Shown here one piece after another: positions 34,423-45,075 of a stretch of 64,000 bases of DNA. Location: positions 2,666,001 through 2,730,000 of the forward strand of contig JARKND010000001.1 of NCBI GenBank assembly GCA_029309925.1. The letters run 5' to 3'. The notes below the pieces were generated by a model. It was given only the letters and a program-made list of their open reading frames with translations. It was not told the DNA's origin and made no database searches. Positions within the stretch are counted from its first letter, which is position 1; the number at the start of each line of letters is the position of its first letter. A program made the translations under genes and the position numbers. The stretch comes from Fulvivirgaceae bacterium JP3-4. GTDB lineage: Bacteria; Bacteroidota; Bacteroidia; Cytophagales; Cyclobacteriaceae.

Positions 34423-34977
34423 CTATTGTGCCATGTCCTGCGTCTGGAACGAGTAGAGCGTATCATCCAGATTGAGGGAATCTTCATTGAAGTCGCGAAT
34501 GAATTTTTCAATCTCCCGGGCTGTGATTTTTTCAACGTGCAGGCCGATATCGAGCGCCACACCGAAGTCAGTGTTCGCATCCATGTCCACGTGCTCCTTC
34601 ACTTTCACAGCTTCCTCTTCTTCGAGCTCCATCATCACTTCCGCAATGTAAAGACCTATCTCCTCCTCCAGCGGATCGAGTGCCGCGAGATTGCCATTCT
34701 CATCTTCCTCATAAGTGATCTTCTTGTATTCGGGAAAATGTTTTGCAGCGCGGTGTTCGGCAATCTCGAACATTTCACTTTCGTGCTGAAGGCGTAGCGT
34801 ATACATCACTGCATCGTAAACAACTTCTTTTCCTTCGTACAGGCCGATAAAATAAAAGTGCGTGTATTCATCTGAGTTCTCATCCTCCTCATCCGGAATG
34901 AAGAGCTGATTGGACGAACTGATCCGTTGTCTGTATTCTTCAATCACCGCAGGGTCGAAACCTTTGTTCTCAGCCAT
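34423..34977 (-). CDS. Conserved hypothetical acidic protein
   Basis: This 184-aa, strongly acidic protein (IPDEEDENSDEYTHFYFIGLYEGKEVVYDAVMYTLRLQHE, MELEEEEAVK) has no signal peptide or membrane helix. Clean codon structure and an isolated position between ompH-like and gamma-CA genes support a real gene. No domain recognised; probably cytoplasmic. Confidence 0.75.
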   Translation of the reverse strand: MAENKGFDPAVIEEYRQRISSSNQLFIPDEEDENSDEYTHFYFIGLYEGKEVVYDAVMYTLRLQHESEMFEIAEHRAAKHFPEYKKITYEEDENGNLAALDPLEEEIGLYIAEVMMELEEEEAVKVKEHVDMDANTDFGVALDIGLHVEKITAREIEKFIRDFNEDSLNLDDTLYSFQTQDMAQ

Positions 34978-35100
34978 AGGAAAAAAGCAGTTTAGGTAAT
35001 TAATATAAGATTTTTTACGCTGGTTTTCAGAGAGTTCTACAAAAAAGTCTCCGGACCCATGAAAGACGCGGAAGCGAAAAAATTTATGCCAGCAGGTCGG

Positions 35101-35610
35101 TCATTTGAACCACTCTGCATACATCGGATAATTTCTTGCGGTGCGCTGGATGACGTCCTTCATTTCATCGCTGGTGCCTTTCACTCGTTTGGCGGGCACA
35201 CCTGCATACACGCTGCCCGGCTCGATAACCGTGTTTGGCAGCACAACGGCACCTGCCGCAATGACTGAATTTGCCCCTACCATGCAATCGTCCATGATGA
35301 TTGCGCCCATTCCCACCAGCACGTTGTCTTCGATCGTGCACCCGTGGACCACAGCATTATGCGCAATGGAGACGTTGCTGCCTATGGTAGTTTTCGCGCG
35401 CTGATAGGTACAATGGATCACCACACCGTCCTGAATGTTCGTATTGTTGCCGATGGTGATGGAATGAACATCGCCCCGGACAACCGCATTGAACCAAACG
35501 GTACAATTGTCACCCATCGTAACTTCGCCTACTACTACCGCGGTCTCAGCCAGGAAGCAATTGTTCCCAAACTTAGGCGAATAGCCGCGCACATTCCTGA
35601 TGTAAGCCAT
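35101..35610 (-). CDS. Gamma-carbonic anhydrase family protein (left-handed beta-helix)
   Basis: This protein has 169 aa from ATG 35610 (MAYIRNVRGYSPKFG). An upstream frame start at 35679 adds 23 residues unlike the family. Hexapeptide repeats (VVGEVTMGDNCTVWFNAVVRGD, IGNNTNIQDGVVIH, IGSNVSIAHNAVVHGCTIEDNVLVGMGAIIMDD) build the beta-helix. Metal-type residues are His in VIHCT, and His in IAHNAVVHG. The family (YrdA/CaiE/gamma-CA) often shows no measurable carbonic anhydrase activity, so activity is open. Divergent from miaB. Confidence 0.9.
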   Translation of the reverse strand: MAYIRNVRGYSPKFGNNCFLAETAVVVGEVTMGDNCTVWFNAVVRGDVHSITIGNNTNIQDGVVIHCTYQRAKTTIGSNVSIAHNAVVHGCTIEDNVLVGMGAIIMDDCMVGANSVIAAGAVVLPNTVIEPGSVYAGVPAKRVKGTSDEMKDVIQRTARNYPMYAEWFK

Positions 35611-35674
35611 ACAAACATGATAAGGGGCCGCAATATAGAAATTTGAGAATTCCACTGACAAGATGTCACTAAAA

Positions 35675-35697
35675 AACACTAAAAAGTGTTAGTTTTG
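35675..35697 (+). promoter_or_regulatory. miaB promoter -7 box with overlapping inverted repeat
   Basis: TAGTTTTG (35690-35697) fits TAnnTTTG, 20 bp before the miaB ATG. The inverted repeat AACACT-AAAA-AGTGTT (35675-35690) touches it and could be an operator. No clear -33 box. Confidence 0.4.
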
Positions 35698-35717
35698 CGT
35701 CCTTATTGCTTTAAGTA

Positions 35718-37175
35718 ATGGAGAATTTGTTGCGAGATATTGGGATTCTTGACTCGGATACGAAGGCTGACGTATGCGAAACCTACACCGTTTCTAAAGA
35801 TCAAAACACCGGCAAAGCCAGAAAGCTATACATCGAAAGCTACGGTTGTCAGATGAATTTTTCTGACAGTGAGATCGTTGCGTCTATTCTTTCCAAGGAA
35901 GGTTTTGATACGACTTCCGACATCAATGCGGCCGATGTGGTGTTTCTTAATACCTGCTCCATTCGGGAAAAGGCTGAGCAGACAGTCCGCAACCGCCTCA
36001 CGCACATCAACAACCTCAAGAGACACAAACCAGAGATGCTTGTAGGCGTGCTAGGCTGCATGGCCGAACGTCTGAAGTCCAGACTTCTTGAAGAGGAAAA
36101 AATTGTGGATCTGGTGGCCGGACCTGACGCGTATAGAGATTTACCCAAGTTAATAAATCAGGTAGATGAGGGCGACAAGGCGGTTAACACGTTCCTGTCG
36201 CGCGAGGAAACCTATGCAGATATCAGCCCGGTGCGCCTCAATTCTAATGGTGTCACTGCGTTCATCTCGATCATGCGTGGTTGTGACAATATGTGCTCGT
36301 TTTGTGTGGTGCCATTTACCCGTGGACGAGAGCGCAGCCGTGATCCCCATTCGATCGTCAGCGAAGCCAAAGACTTGTTTGGCCGTGGCTACCGCGAAGT
36401 AACACTGCTCGGCCAAAATGTTGACTCATACAAGTGGAGCGAAGTTCAAAACAACAAAGCGTGGATTGAAAAGAATGGCATCCAGGACGTTGTCAATTTT
36501 GCCGAACTTCTTCGCAGGGTTGCCGGGGTTAGTCCTGACCTCCGCGTTCGTTTTTCCACTTCACATCCGAAAGACATCACCGATGAAGTGCTGTTTGTGA
36601 TGAAGGAGCATGAGAACATTTGCAAAAATATTCACCTGCCAATGCAGAGCGGAAGTTCGCGCATTCTGGAGCTGATGAACCGGGGCTATTCGCGTGAATG
36701 GTATCTGAACAAAGCCAAAAGAATTCGCGAAGTCCTGGGTGAGGACTGCGGACTCTCGTCAGACATGATCGCAGGATTTTGCACAGAGACCGAAGAAGAA
36801 CACCGGGAAACGCTGAGCGTGATGGATGCGGTTCAATACGATTTTGCCTATATGTTCTACTATTCTGAACGTCCGGGTACGCTGGCGGAGAAAAAATACA
36901 AGGATGACGTTTCGCTCGAGATCAAGAAAAGACGGCTGGACGAAATCATTTCAAAACAACGCGCGCATTCATTTTTGCGGAATCAACATGATGTTGGAAA
37001 AACCTATAAGGTGCTGATTGAAGGAAATTCAAAACGGTCCCCGAAAGACTTACAGGGAAGAACGTCATCCAACAAAGTGGTCGTATTCCCGGCAGCAGGT
37101 CATCAGAAGGGCCAATACGTGAATGTTCTTGTGACCGATTGCTCGGGGGGAACGCTGATTGGCAAAGTAGTCTAA
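35718..37175 (+). CDS. miaB: tRNA-2-methylthio-N6-dimethylallyladenosine synthase
   Basis: This 485-aa radical-SAM methylthiotransferase adds the 2-methylthio group to i6A37 of tRNAs. The UPF0004 domain has three Cys for the auxiliary 4Fe-4S cluster ([39 protein letters not shown]). The radical SAM motif is [24 protein letters not shown]-terminal TRAM domain follows (KTYKVLIEG...[21 protein letters not shown]). It is 11 bp before the sigma54 activator; these genes and lptE/secG form one directional block. Confidence 0.97.
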   Translation: MENLLRDIGILDSDTKADVCETYTVSKDQNTGKARKLYIESYGCQMNFSDSEIVASILSKEGFDTTSDINAADVVFLNTCSIREKAEQTVRNRLTHINNLKRHKPEMLVGVLGCMAERLKSRLLEEEKIVDLVAGPDAYRDLPKLINQVDEGDKAVNTFLSREETYADISPVRLNSNGVTAFISIMRGCDNMCSFCVVPFTRGRERSRDPHSIVSEAKDLFGRGYREVTLLGQNVDSYKWSEVQNNKAWIEKNGIQDVVNFAELLRRVAGVSPDLRVRFSTSHPKDITDEVLFVMKEHENICKNIHLPMQSGSSRILELMNRGYSREWYLNKAKRIREVLGEDCGLSSDMIAGFCTETEEEHRETLSVMDAVQYDFAYMFYYSERPGTLAEKKYKDDVSLEIKKRRLDEIISKQRAHSFLRNQHDVGKTYKVLIEGNSKRSPKDLQGRTSSNKVVVFPAAGHQKGQYVNVLVTDCSGGTLIGKVV

Positions 37176-37186
37176 GCTTTTAACAC

Positions 37187-38446
37187 ATGACAATTACCGA
37201 TTCAGAAATACAAAGCATAAAGATGCGATTTGGCATTATCGGGAACTCACAACTCCTGAACAATGCCGTACGTGTTGCCATGCAGGTGGCTCCCACCGAC
37301 ATGTCTGTGCTCATCACCGGTGAGAGTGGTAGTGGAAAAGAATCGTTTTCAAAAATAATCCATCACCTGAGTCCGCGAAAGCATGGCCAGTTCATTGCTA
37401 TTAACTGCGGATCAATTCCCGAAGGCACTATCGATTCAGAACTTTTTGGTCATGAAAAGGGATCATTCACCGGAGCGCATGAATCCCGTAAAGGATACTT
37501 TGAAGTGACGAATGGTGGAACAATCTTCCTGGATGAAATTGGAGAGATGCCGCTCGGCACGCAAGCACGATTACTGCGTGTGCTTGAGAATGGCGAGTTT
37601 ATAAAAGTCGGATCATCAAAAGTTCAGAAGACTGATGTTCGCGTGGTTGCCGCAACCAATGTGAACCTGATGAAGAGTGTTGAGGATGGAAAATTCAGAG
37701 AAGACCTTTACTACCGGCTTAGCACCGTTCCGATCTTCGTTCCCCCGTTACGTGAACGCGGCCGCGATGCAGAACTGCTTTTTCGCAAGTTCGCCACTGA
37801 TTTTGCCGAGAAGTATAAGGTTAAACCGATATCGCTGACAGATGATGCGAAGGAGGTTTTGCTTCAATACCGGTTTCCTGGAAACATTCGTCAGCTGAAA
37901 AATCTTGTCGAGCAGATTTCAGTTCTGTCAACAGACGACAAGGAAATCACTGCTGAAATACTGCAGCGATATCTTCCGAAAGAGAACACACTTCCTGCGT
38001 TGTACCGCGGTGGTCCGGAGAATGATGGCATGTCAGAGCGCGATATTCTTTACAAGGTTCTGTTCGACATGAAAAAAGATGTGACAGACCTGAAAAAGGT
38101 TGTATTAGATCTGATGAATGGCCAGGGCGAGGCAGGGAAACTGATGAAGGACAATGCACATTTGTTCAACGATGTTCACCATCACGAAAATGATGTTACA
38201 TCGAAGGAACCTGTTGTGCTCAACATTCCACAATCGCAGCCTGCTGATCATGATCATATTGAAGAGGTGCACGACATCAGTCATGTCGCGGAAGACGACT
38301 CATTGTCGATCGAGAAGAAAGAAAAGGAGCTGATCATTCGCGCCCTTCAAAAAAATAACAACAGGCGTAAATATGCGGCACGGGATTTGGGAATTTCGGA
38401 GCGAACGTTGTACCGCAAAATAAAACAATACGAACTTGAAGAATAA
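37187..38446 (+). CDS. Sigma-54-dependent AAA+ transcriptional activator without receiver domain
   Basis: This 419-aa protein has an AAA+ domain at about residues 15-240: Walker A GESGSGKES, the sigma54-contact loop GSFTGA (Ser variant of GAFTGA), Walker B GGTIFLDEIGEM, and an arginine-finger region REDLYYRLSTVPI. A 100-residue linker (DMSERDILYKVLFDMKKDVTDLKK) leads to a Fis-type HTH (RRKYAARDLGISERTLYRKIKQYE). There is no N-terminal receiver or GAF domain, so activity must be controlled by level, partner or ligand. Its end is within 8 bp of the lptE start. Confidence 0.92.
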   Translation: MTITDSEIQSIKMRFGIIGNSQLLNNAVRVAMQVAPTDMSVLITGESGSGKESFSKIIHHLSPRKHGQFIAINCGSIPEGTIDSELFGHEKGSFTGAHESRKGYFEVTNGGTIFLDEIGEMPLGTQARLLRVLENGEFIKVGSSKVQKTDVRVVAATNVNLMKSVEDGKFREDLYYRLSTVPIFVPPLRERGRDAELLFRKFATDFAEKYKVKPISLTDDAKEVLLQYRFPGNIRQLKNLVEQISVLSTDDKEITAEILQRYLPKENTLPALYRGGPENDGMSERDILYKVLFDMKKDVTDLKKVVLDLMNGQGEAGKLMKDNAHLFNDVHHHENDVTSKEPVVLNIPQSQPADHDHIEEVHDISHVAEDDSLSIEKKEKELIIRALQKNNNRRKYAARDLGISERTLYRKIKQYELEE

Positions 38447-38453
38447 ACTCGCG

Positions 38454-38981
38454 ATGTTGAAGTGTCTGAATGTATTTGCGCTGCTTTCTTTAGGTTTCCT
38501 CATGTCATGTGGTGTTGGGGTGCGATACTCGATGACAGGTACTTCAACCACAGCGTCAACGATCAGTGTTGCTGATTTCTATAACAATGCGGACCTCGGT
38601 CCTGCGAACATGGGTCAGACGCTGACAAACGAACTCAAAAACTACTTTGTGAGAAACTCAAGCCTCAAGGTAGTAACACAAGATGCCGAGTTGGGAATTG
38701 AAGGCGAGATCACAACTTTTTCGCTCACGCCCATTGCGCCAGTAGCCTCCGGTGATCCCAACGCGGTGACAAGCGCTTCTGCAACCCGCCTGACGATTAC
38801 TGTGAAAGCCACCTACATCAATACGCTCAATGACGAGATGAGCTTCAAAGACAAGACCTTCTCGTTTTATAAGGACTTTCCGAATGAAATCAATGTGTCG
38901 GATATCGAAGACACGTACATCCGGCAGGTTTTTGAGCGGATTATCAACGATATCTTCAACGCCTCGGTCGCCAATTGGTAA
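38454..38981 (+). CDS. lptE: LptE-like LPS-assembly lipoprotein
   Basis: This is a 175-aa lipoprotein (signal MLKCLNVFALLSLGFLMSC). A TTG at 38436, in frame, would add six residues (overlapping the sigma54 gene); I prefer the ATG at 38454. The mature part (VRYSMTGTSTTASTISVADFYNNADLGPANMGQTLTNELKNYF..., EGEITTFSLTPIAP) matches the Bacteroidota LptE family, the partner of LptD in placing LPS in the outer membrane. The gene order next to the sigma54 activator is typical for the phylum. Confidence 0.88.
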   Translation: MLKCLNVFALLSLGFLMSCGVGVRYSMTGTSTTASTISVADFYNNADLGPANMGQTLTNELKNYFVRNSSLKVVTQDAELGIEGEITTFSLTPIAPVASGDPNAVTSASATRLTITVKATYINTLNDEMSFKDKTFSFYKDFPNEINVSDIEDTYIRQVFERIINDIFNASVANW

Positions 38982-39007
38982 AATTTGTTATTTTTACCTT
39001 AGGCCCC

Positions 39008-40030
39008 ATGACTGTGGATAAAAATCTGTTTCAATCGCTGCTGCATCGATACGCTTCTTCATCTCAGGAAGATATCGAGGCCATTCTTGGCCTGAGAGCG
39101 CAGTATCCTTACAGTCAACTTCTCTCAACACTCGCAGCAAAATTTGTGAACGATCACCAGCACGCTAACTGGCAGCAGGAACTGCAGTCTGCCGCTATTC
39201 GGTCGGCCGATAGAACAGTATTGAAGGAAGTGATGGACAATGAAATCGATCTTTCGGAAAAAGTGCCATCCGCTCCGGTGACTGCCGAAACAACAGCTGT
39301 GCGGGACACGCAAAGCACAGCCGTGTCACCGGTTGAAAAGAGTATTGCCAATGTGGAATCCGGGAAAAAACTTGTTGTATACGAGGCCGATGTGGCGCTG
39401 ACGCATTTTGAAGGAACGGATGTAGCCGACCAGGTACTGAAAGATCTTGAAAAACTGAATGTCTCGAAGCACAACTTCGAAATGTTGTTTGTAGAATTTG
39501 CCGAGGTAAAAGCAAATACGGCATTGGAGGATTCGGACCAGCATGAGACTTCTGCCACTTCGGATGCTGTGCGTGAAAAAGAAAGCAGCAAATCGCGCAA
39601 GCAGAGAATTGTCGAACTTGCGAAAGCACGGCAGGCCGCTCCTTCAGCTGCCATCGAGTCGATTGAAGAGACGAAGAAGAAACGCAATTCAAGTCCAAAT
39701 GAAGAATTGATCAAGGAGATTATCACTTCGAAAGAAGAGCTCAGTCCGGAAAATCCGAAACAGAAAGAACAGATCGATATTATCGACTACTTCATTCAGA
39801 AACAGCCCTCGATCACCAGCGCACGCGACAAGCAACCGGCACCGGCCACCGATTTGAATCCTATCAAAACGGGCGAGTTCGGTGATAATATTATTTCCGA
39901 AACGCTTGTAGAAATCCTGATCAAGCAGGGTAAAAAGGAAAAAGCGGTGGAGGTGCTCAAAAAGTTAATTTGGAAATATCCACAAAAAAAGGCTTACTTT
40001 GCATCCCAAATTGAAGCGTTGAAGAAATAG
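39008..40030 (+). CDS. Conserved hypothetical protein with C-terminal TPR-like motif
   Basis: This protein has 340 aa from ATG 39008 (MTVDKNLFQSLLHRYASSSQED). The earlier in-frame start (38975) overlaps lptE and adds hydrophobic residues. The N-terminus is helical. The long middle is low-complexity, charged and probably disordered (KESSKSRKQRIVELAKARQAAPSAAIESIEETKKKRNSSPNEE). The end (ISETLVEILIKQGKKEKAVEVLKKLIWKYPQKKAYFASQI) is a TPR hairpin. It ends 2 bp before secG. Probably cytoplasmic; function unknown. Confidence 0.8.
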   Translation: MTVDKNLFQSLLHRYASSSQEDIEAILGLRAQYPYSQLLSTLAAKFVNDHQHANWQQELQSAAIRSADRTVLKEVMDNEIDLSEKVPSAPVTAETTAVRDTQSTAVSPVEKSIANVESGKKLVVYEADVALTHFEGTDVADQVLKDLEKLNVSKHNFEMLFVEFAEVKANTALEDSDQHETSATSDAVREKESSKSRKQRIVELAKARQAAPSAAIESIEETKKKRNSSPNEELIKEIITSKEELSPENPKQKEQIDIIDYFIQKQPSITSARDKQPAPATDLNPIKTGEFGDNIISETLVEILIKQGKKEKAVEVLKKLIWKYPQKKAYFASQIEALKK

Positions 40031-40032
40031 TT

Positions 40033-40395
40033 ATGTACACCCTTATCATCGGCATCATCATCTTTTTTGCTGTTTTATTGATCCTCGTAATCCTGGCGCA
40101 GAACGCAAAAGGCGGTGGACTCACGAGCCAATTTGGCGGTTCCTCAGCAAGCAATATCATTGGTGTGAAGAAGACCGGTGATTTGTTGGAAAAGCTCACC
40201 TGGGGATTCATGATCACAATCATGGTTCTGTCTCTGGCGATGTCTACCAACTTCGTAACTCCTGGTAGCAACCTGCCGACTAATGACGTTCTGGAAAGAG
40301 CGGGCGAGCAGGCACCGATGAATGTGAATCCTAATCCGGGCCTGAATCTGGATACTACGGGAGCGCAGACGACCCCGACAGATACGACTAAGTAA
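40033..40395 (+). CDS. secG: Preprotein translocase subunit SecG
   Basis: This is a 120-aa, two-helix membrane protein: YTLIIGIIIFFAVLLILVIL, the conserved loop QNAKGGGLTSQFGGSSASNIIGVKKTGDLLEKLTW, and MITIMVLSLAMSTNF. A Pro/Thr/Asn-rich tail follows. It is a Sec channel accessory. Its stop codon lies inside the first unit of a heptamer array. Confidence 0.95.
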   Translation: MYTLIIGIIIFFAVLLILVILAQNAKGGGLTSQFGGSSASNIIGVKKTGDLLEKLTWGFMITIMVLSLAMSTNFVTPGSNLPTNDVLERAGEQAPMNVNPNPGLNLDTTGAQTTPTDTTK

Positions 40396-40425
40396 GCAGA
40401 AAGCTTAAAGCATAAAGCAGAAAGC
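40394..40425. repeat. Heptamer array AAGCnnA at the secG stop codon
   Basis: There are four exact 7-bp units (AAGCAGA, AAGCTTA, AAGCATA, AAGCAGA) plus AAGC. It begins in the TAA of secG and runs into a terminator stem. No inverted second arm is seen. Confidence 0.85.
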
Positions 40426-40452
40426 CTTTCCAGTGATGGGAAGGCTTTTTCA
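40421..40452 (+). terminator. Terminator after secG
   Basis: AAAGCCTTTCC and GGGAAGGCTTT form a stem with one mismatch, followed by TTTTC. It directly joins the AAGC heptamer array, so the last unit contributes to the stem. Confidence 0.8.
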
Positions 40453-40463
40453 TTTCGGTCACG

Positions 40464-40538
40464 TTTGTAGTTTGTAGTTTGTGGTTTGTGGTTCTAGGTA
40501 ACGGCCAACTACAAACTAACGACTACAAACTCAAACTA
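40464..40538. repeat. Inverted heptamer array TTTGTAG
   Basis: Left arm 40464-40498 holds five 7-bp units (TTTGTAG twice, TTTGTGG twice, TTCTAGG). Right arm 40505-40538 read in reverse has AGTTTGT, AGTCGTT, AGTTTGT and ends inside the TAG of the next, convergent gene. Only six bases separate the arms. Confidence 0.85.
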
Positions 40539-41258
40539 AGCTGTCTGCGAAATATGCTTCACAAAAAGACGCTTGGCCACCGGCATCAATGTTTCTGTGA
40601 ACGGCACTTTCAACTTTGACAGCATGAGGAACGCTGCCGGGTTCGGCAGATCCTTATATTTTTTGATCAGATCAAGTTTGATGCGTTCATAGGTGTTGAG
40701 CATGCTCTTGTCCACACTTTCAACAAACTGCGTGTTAAGGCTTCTGAGCTGTTCCTTGCTGTCTTCGAAGATGCTCACCTGGTAGCGGTAAACGTTTGTC
40801 TCTTTCTCAGGCGGCTGCGTGACAAAAAGATAGCCCTCGTTTGCATAGAGCGGGGTCACTCCGACCGGTGAAATCTCAAGATTGGATTCAACGTATTCAT
40901 AGATGACCGTACCCTCCTCAAGTGAATTTTTGACGTGCGGAATAGCAAAGTCAATAATCGATTCGAGTTCATTCATAATCCGATCATCCTCCACGAGTTC
41001 GCGGTAGCTGAGTTCAAGTTTGCGGATCTCTTCCAGCGACAGTTCTTTCGGAAACGATTCGCGGATGAGTGTCTTGTTCTCTTTCACAGCCACGAGATTC
41101 CTGTAGTGAAACACCAGGTCAGCCAGGAATGGGTATAATTCCACTTTACCGAACGATTTCTTTACGGTTTGCAGGTAAGCCAGCAGAACATATTTCTTGT
41201 ATTCAAAATCTATGAGACCTTGGGTTAACCAATCTTTTGACAATTTTTCCATATTCAC
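40536..41258 (-). CDS. Conserved hypothetical protein, cytoplasmic
   Basis: This 240-aa protein starts MNMEKLSKDWLTQGLIDFEYKKYVLLAYLQTVKKSFGKVELYPFLADL and ends FVKHISQTA. It is rich in charged helical segments, with no signal peptide or membrane span. The N-terminal sequence pattern is one I associate with uncharacterised Cytophagales proteins, but I cannot name a family. Convergent with secG and divergent from groES. Confidence 0.75.
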   Translation of the reverse strand: MNMEKLSKDWLTQGLIDFEYKKYVLLAYLQTVKKSFGKVELYPFLADLVFHYRNLVAVKENKTLIRESFPKELSLEEIRKLELSYRELVEDDRIMNELESIIDFAIPHVKNSLEEGTVIYEYVESNLEISPVGVTPLYANEGYLFVTQPPEKETNVYRYQVSIFEDSKEQLRSLNTQFVESVDKSMLNTYERIKLDLIKKYKDLPNPAAFLMLSKLKVPFTETLMPVAKRLFVKHISQTA

Positions 41259-41311
41259 AATAATCCTTCTAAAAGTTAATCGATTTCAGCCATCCGAACA
41301 AGCGCCAAAAG

Positions 41312-41482
41312 GGCTATTGGCTCTTAGCGATTGGCGATAGCAAGTCCCCAAGAATGGAAAACAAATGTTGGGCCTTGAATTGGAGCCTTCCGAACAGTGA
41401 CCCACCTTGAGTTTACCGGCTGACACAGCGTATTTCGCCAATGGCCAAGCGCTATCTGCCAAAATCCCGTTTTCTGCCAAAA
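41312..41482. repeat. Inverted heptamer array in the groES upstream region
   Basis: The left arm (41312-41341) has units GGCTATT, GGCTCTT, AGCGATT, GGCGATA. The right arm (41437-41464, with one more GCCAAAA at 41476-41482) has GCCAATG, GCCAAGC, GCTATCT, GCCAAAA. The two arms are of opposite orientation and about 95 bp apart. A 75-codon minus-strand frame through here is not a gene. The remaining part of 41259-41654 is groES promoter DNA with no CIRCE element visible. Confidence 0.7.
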
Positions 41483-41654
41483 CGCCATCCCTGAAGGCCA
41501 AAAAATATGTCACTTAACGCCAAATACATGGCCGATCCCTCTCTCAGAAAGAAAAAATGTCCGTAATTCGCGTCTCTTTTCGCACTGGCACAAATCCTGA
41601 TAAAGGGGCAGAGCGAAAGCTTTAATTCGTATAACCTTTAAACATTCGAAGTAT

Positions 41655-43597
<1,943 letters not shown>

Positions 43598-43604
43598 TAA
43601 CACA

Positions 43605-43625
43605 CCCCTAAATCCCCTAAAGGGG
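43605..43625. repeat. CCCCTAAA palindromic repeat
   Basis: Two 9-bp units (CCCCTAAAT, CCCCTAAAG) run into GGGG, so CCCC-TAAA-GGGG makes a small palindrome just after groEL. Such C4/G4 elements occur widely between Bacteroidota genes. It lies directly before the groEL terminator. Confidence 0.6.
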
Positions 43626-43640
43626 ACTTGAGGTATCTAA

Positions 43641-43669
43641 AAGCTCTCACGGAATGTGAGAGCTTTTTT
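43641..43669 (+). terminator. Terminator of groESL
   Basis: AAGCTCTCAC and GTGAGAGCTT form a 10-bp perfect stem with loop GGAAT, then TTTTG. It lies 43 bp after the groEL stop. Confidence 0.9.
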
Positions 43670-43729
43670 GTTTGACGCCAATTATAAAATTATCGTTGGG
43701 CGGATTGAGGAAATCTTGCATTTTGGGGT

Positions 43730-44788
43730 ATGATCAGCAATAAGAAGCTCTACTGGATTTTACAGACACTAGGCTGGACGGCTTACACTGCCGTGCAGAT
43801 CGTGGCTGGTATTTTCAGTGGCGCGCTGATCACGGCTGAAAATCGCATCAACGAACGCGGAGTTTTGTTCCTGGTAGCTGAAGCGATTCTGTTCTTCGTC
43901 ATCACGCACTATGTGAGATCATTCATCAAAGCGCGGAACTGGCTTAACTTCGATCTCAAGAAGCTGATGCTGAAGGTGACGATCACGTCCCTGGCGCTTG
44001 GACTGTTGCTGTACCTGGTCAGAATACCTGTGCTGTATTTTCTCAGCTCTTTCCGGCTGAATGTGGTCTTCGATCCCGCACAGATTATCGCGCTCGTGTT
44101 TATTTACAGCCTCATCTTCTTCTTCTGGCTGCTCATCTATTTTGCCTATCATTATTTCTACAGGTATAACGAATCACTGAAATACGAAAACCTGTCAAAG
44201 GAAATCGAGCTCAGTCATCTGAAGTCTCAGATTAACCCGCATTTCTTCTTCAATGCGCTAAACAGTATTCGCGCACTGGTGGATGAGGATCCTGAGAAAA
44301 GTAAAAATGCCATCAACTACCTCAGTGGCATGCTGCGGCATTCGCTTTCGCAGGATAAAACCTCGTTCACGAAAGTGAAGGAAGAGCTTAAGACTGTAAA
44401 GGCGTACCTGAATCTTGAAGTGATCCGTTTTGAAGAAAGACTAAAAGTGAGTTATGACCTTGCACCCGAAGCCAACGAAATTCTGATCCCACCGATGATG
44501 GTGCAAACCATTGTAGAAAATGGAATCAAGCACGGCATTTCACAATTGATTCAGGGTGGTATTATTGAAATCCAGACAGCGCTGGTGAACAACTTCCTCG
44601 TAATCTCTGTCCGCAACAACGGGCAGATCCATCAACCGCTCGAGCAACTTGTTCACCGCGGTGGCATCGGCATCAAGAACACAATCAAACGCCTCGAGAT
44701 TCTCTACGGACAGAAGGCCAGCTTTGAAATTTACAATCAGGATGCGAGTCATGTGGTGTCGGTGATAAAGATTCCGGTAGAAAAATAA
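43730..44788 (+). CDS. LytS-type sensor histidine kinase (PF06580)
   Basis: This 352-aa membrane kinase has four hydrophobic helices in the first 145 residues, then the His_kinase domain with the phosphoacceptor in SQINPHFFFNALNSIRALV, DPEKSKNAINYLSGMLRHSL, and the ATPase parts IPPMMVQTIVENGIKHGIS and GGIGIKNTIKRLEILYG. The usual partner is a LytTR response regulator, but none is adjacent, so it is an orphan here. Peptide transporters lie convergent downstream. Confidence 0.92.
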   Translation: MISNKKLYWILQTLGWTAYTAVQIVAGIFSGALITAENRINERGVLFLVAEAILFFVITHYVRSFIKARNWLNFDLKKLMLKVTITSLALGLLLYLVRIPVLYFLSSFRLNVVFDPAQIIALVFIYSLIFFFWLLIYFAYHYFYRYNESLKYENLSKEIELSHLKSQINPHFFFNALNSIRALVDEDPEKSKNAINYLSGMLRHSLSQDKTSFTKVKEELKTVKAYLNLEVIRFEERLKVSYDLAPEANEILIPPMMVQTIVENGIKHGISQLIQGGIIEIQTALVNNFLVISVRNNGQIHQPLEQLVHRGGIGIKNTIKRLEILYGQKASFEIYNQDASHVVSVIKIPVEK

Positions 44789-45060
44789 CCAATAACCAAG
44801 CACCAAATAACAAATGGGAACAGACATAGTTTCTCATTCAGTCGCAGTGGTCATTTGTTTGTCACGCAAGAATCACCAATAACCAAGCACCAAATAACAA
44901 AGGGAACAGACATCGTTTCTTATTCAGTCACAGTTGGCTGATAATCACCGACTCATCTACAAAAACAAAAAATCCAAAAAGAGTATACACGCGTTAAACA
45001 TCGTATACCCTATTTGGATTTTGGTTATTGGTGCTTGGTGCTTTTGATTATTGGTTTTAT
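44789..45060. repeat. Inverted heptamer-like array with a duplicated 60-bp segment
   Basis: Directly after the kinase stop, a roughly 60-bp block (44789-44848, containing AATAACC, AAGCACC, AAATAAC) is repeated at 44876-44934 with one deletion and three substitutions. The reverse-complement arm (GGTTATT, GGTGCTT, GGTGCTT...) is at 45021-45060. A strong hairpin lies between. The array sits between convergent genes. Confidence 0.8.
44970..45021. terminator. Long bidirectional hairpin between kinase and OPT genes
   Basis: AAATCCAAAAAGAGTATAC pairs with GTATACCCTATTTGGATTT apart from two mismatches. Rich A/T flanks on both sides allow termination in either direction. Confidence 0.65.
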
Positions 45061-45075
45061 TCTGGCGGGCCCTTT

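Noticed and set aside
41286-41513. 75-codon minus-strand frame between 41286 and 41513
   Set aside because: It is made mostly of the heptamer array and promoter DNA upstream of groES, with no known motif or codon bias.
41259-41654. CIRCE (HrcA) operator before groES
   Set aside because: No TTAGCACTC-N9-GAGTGCTAA-like sequence was found in the region.
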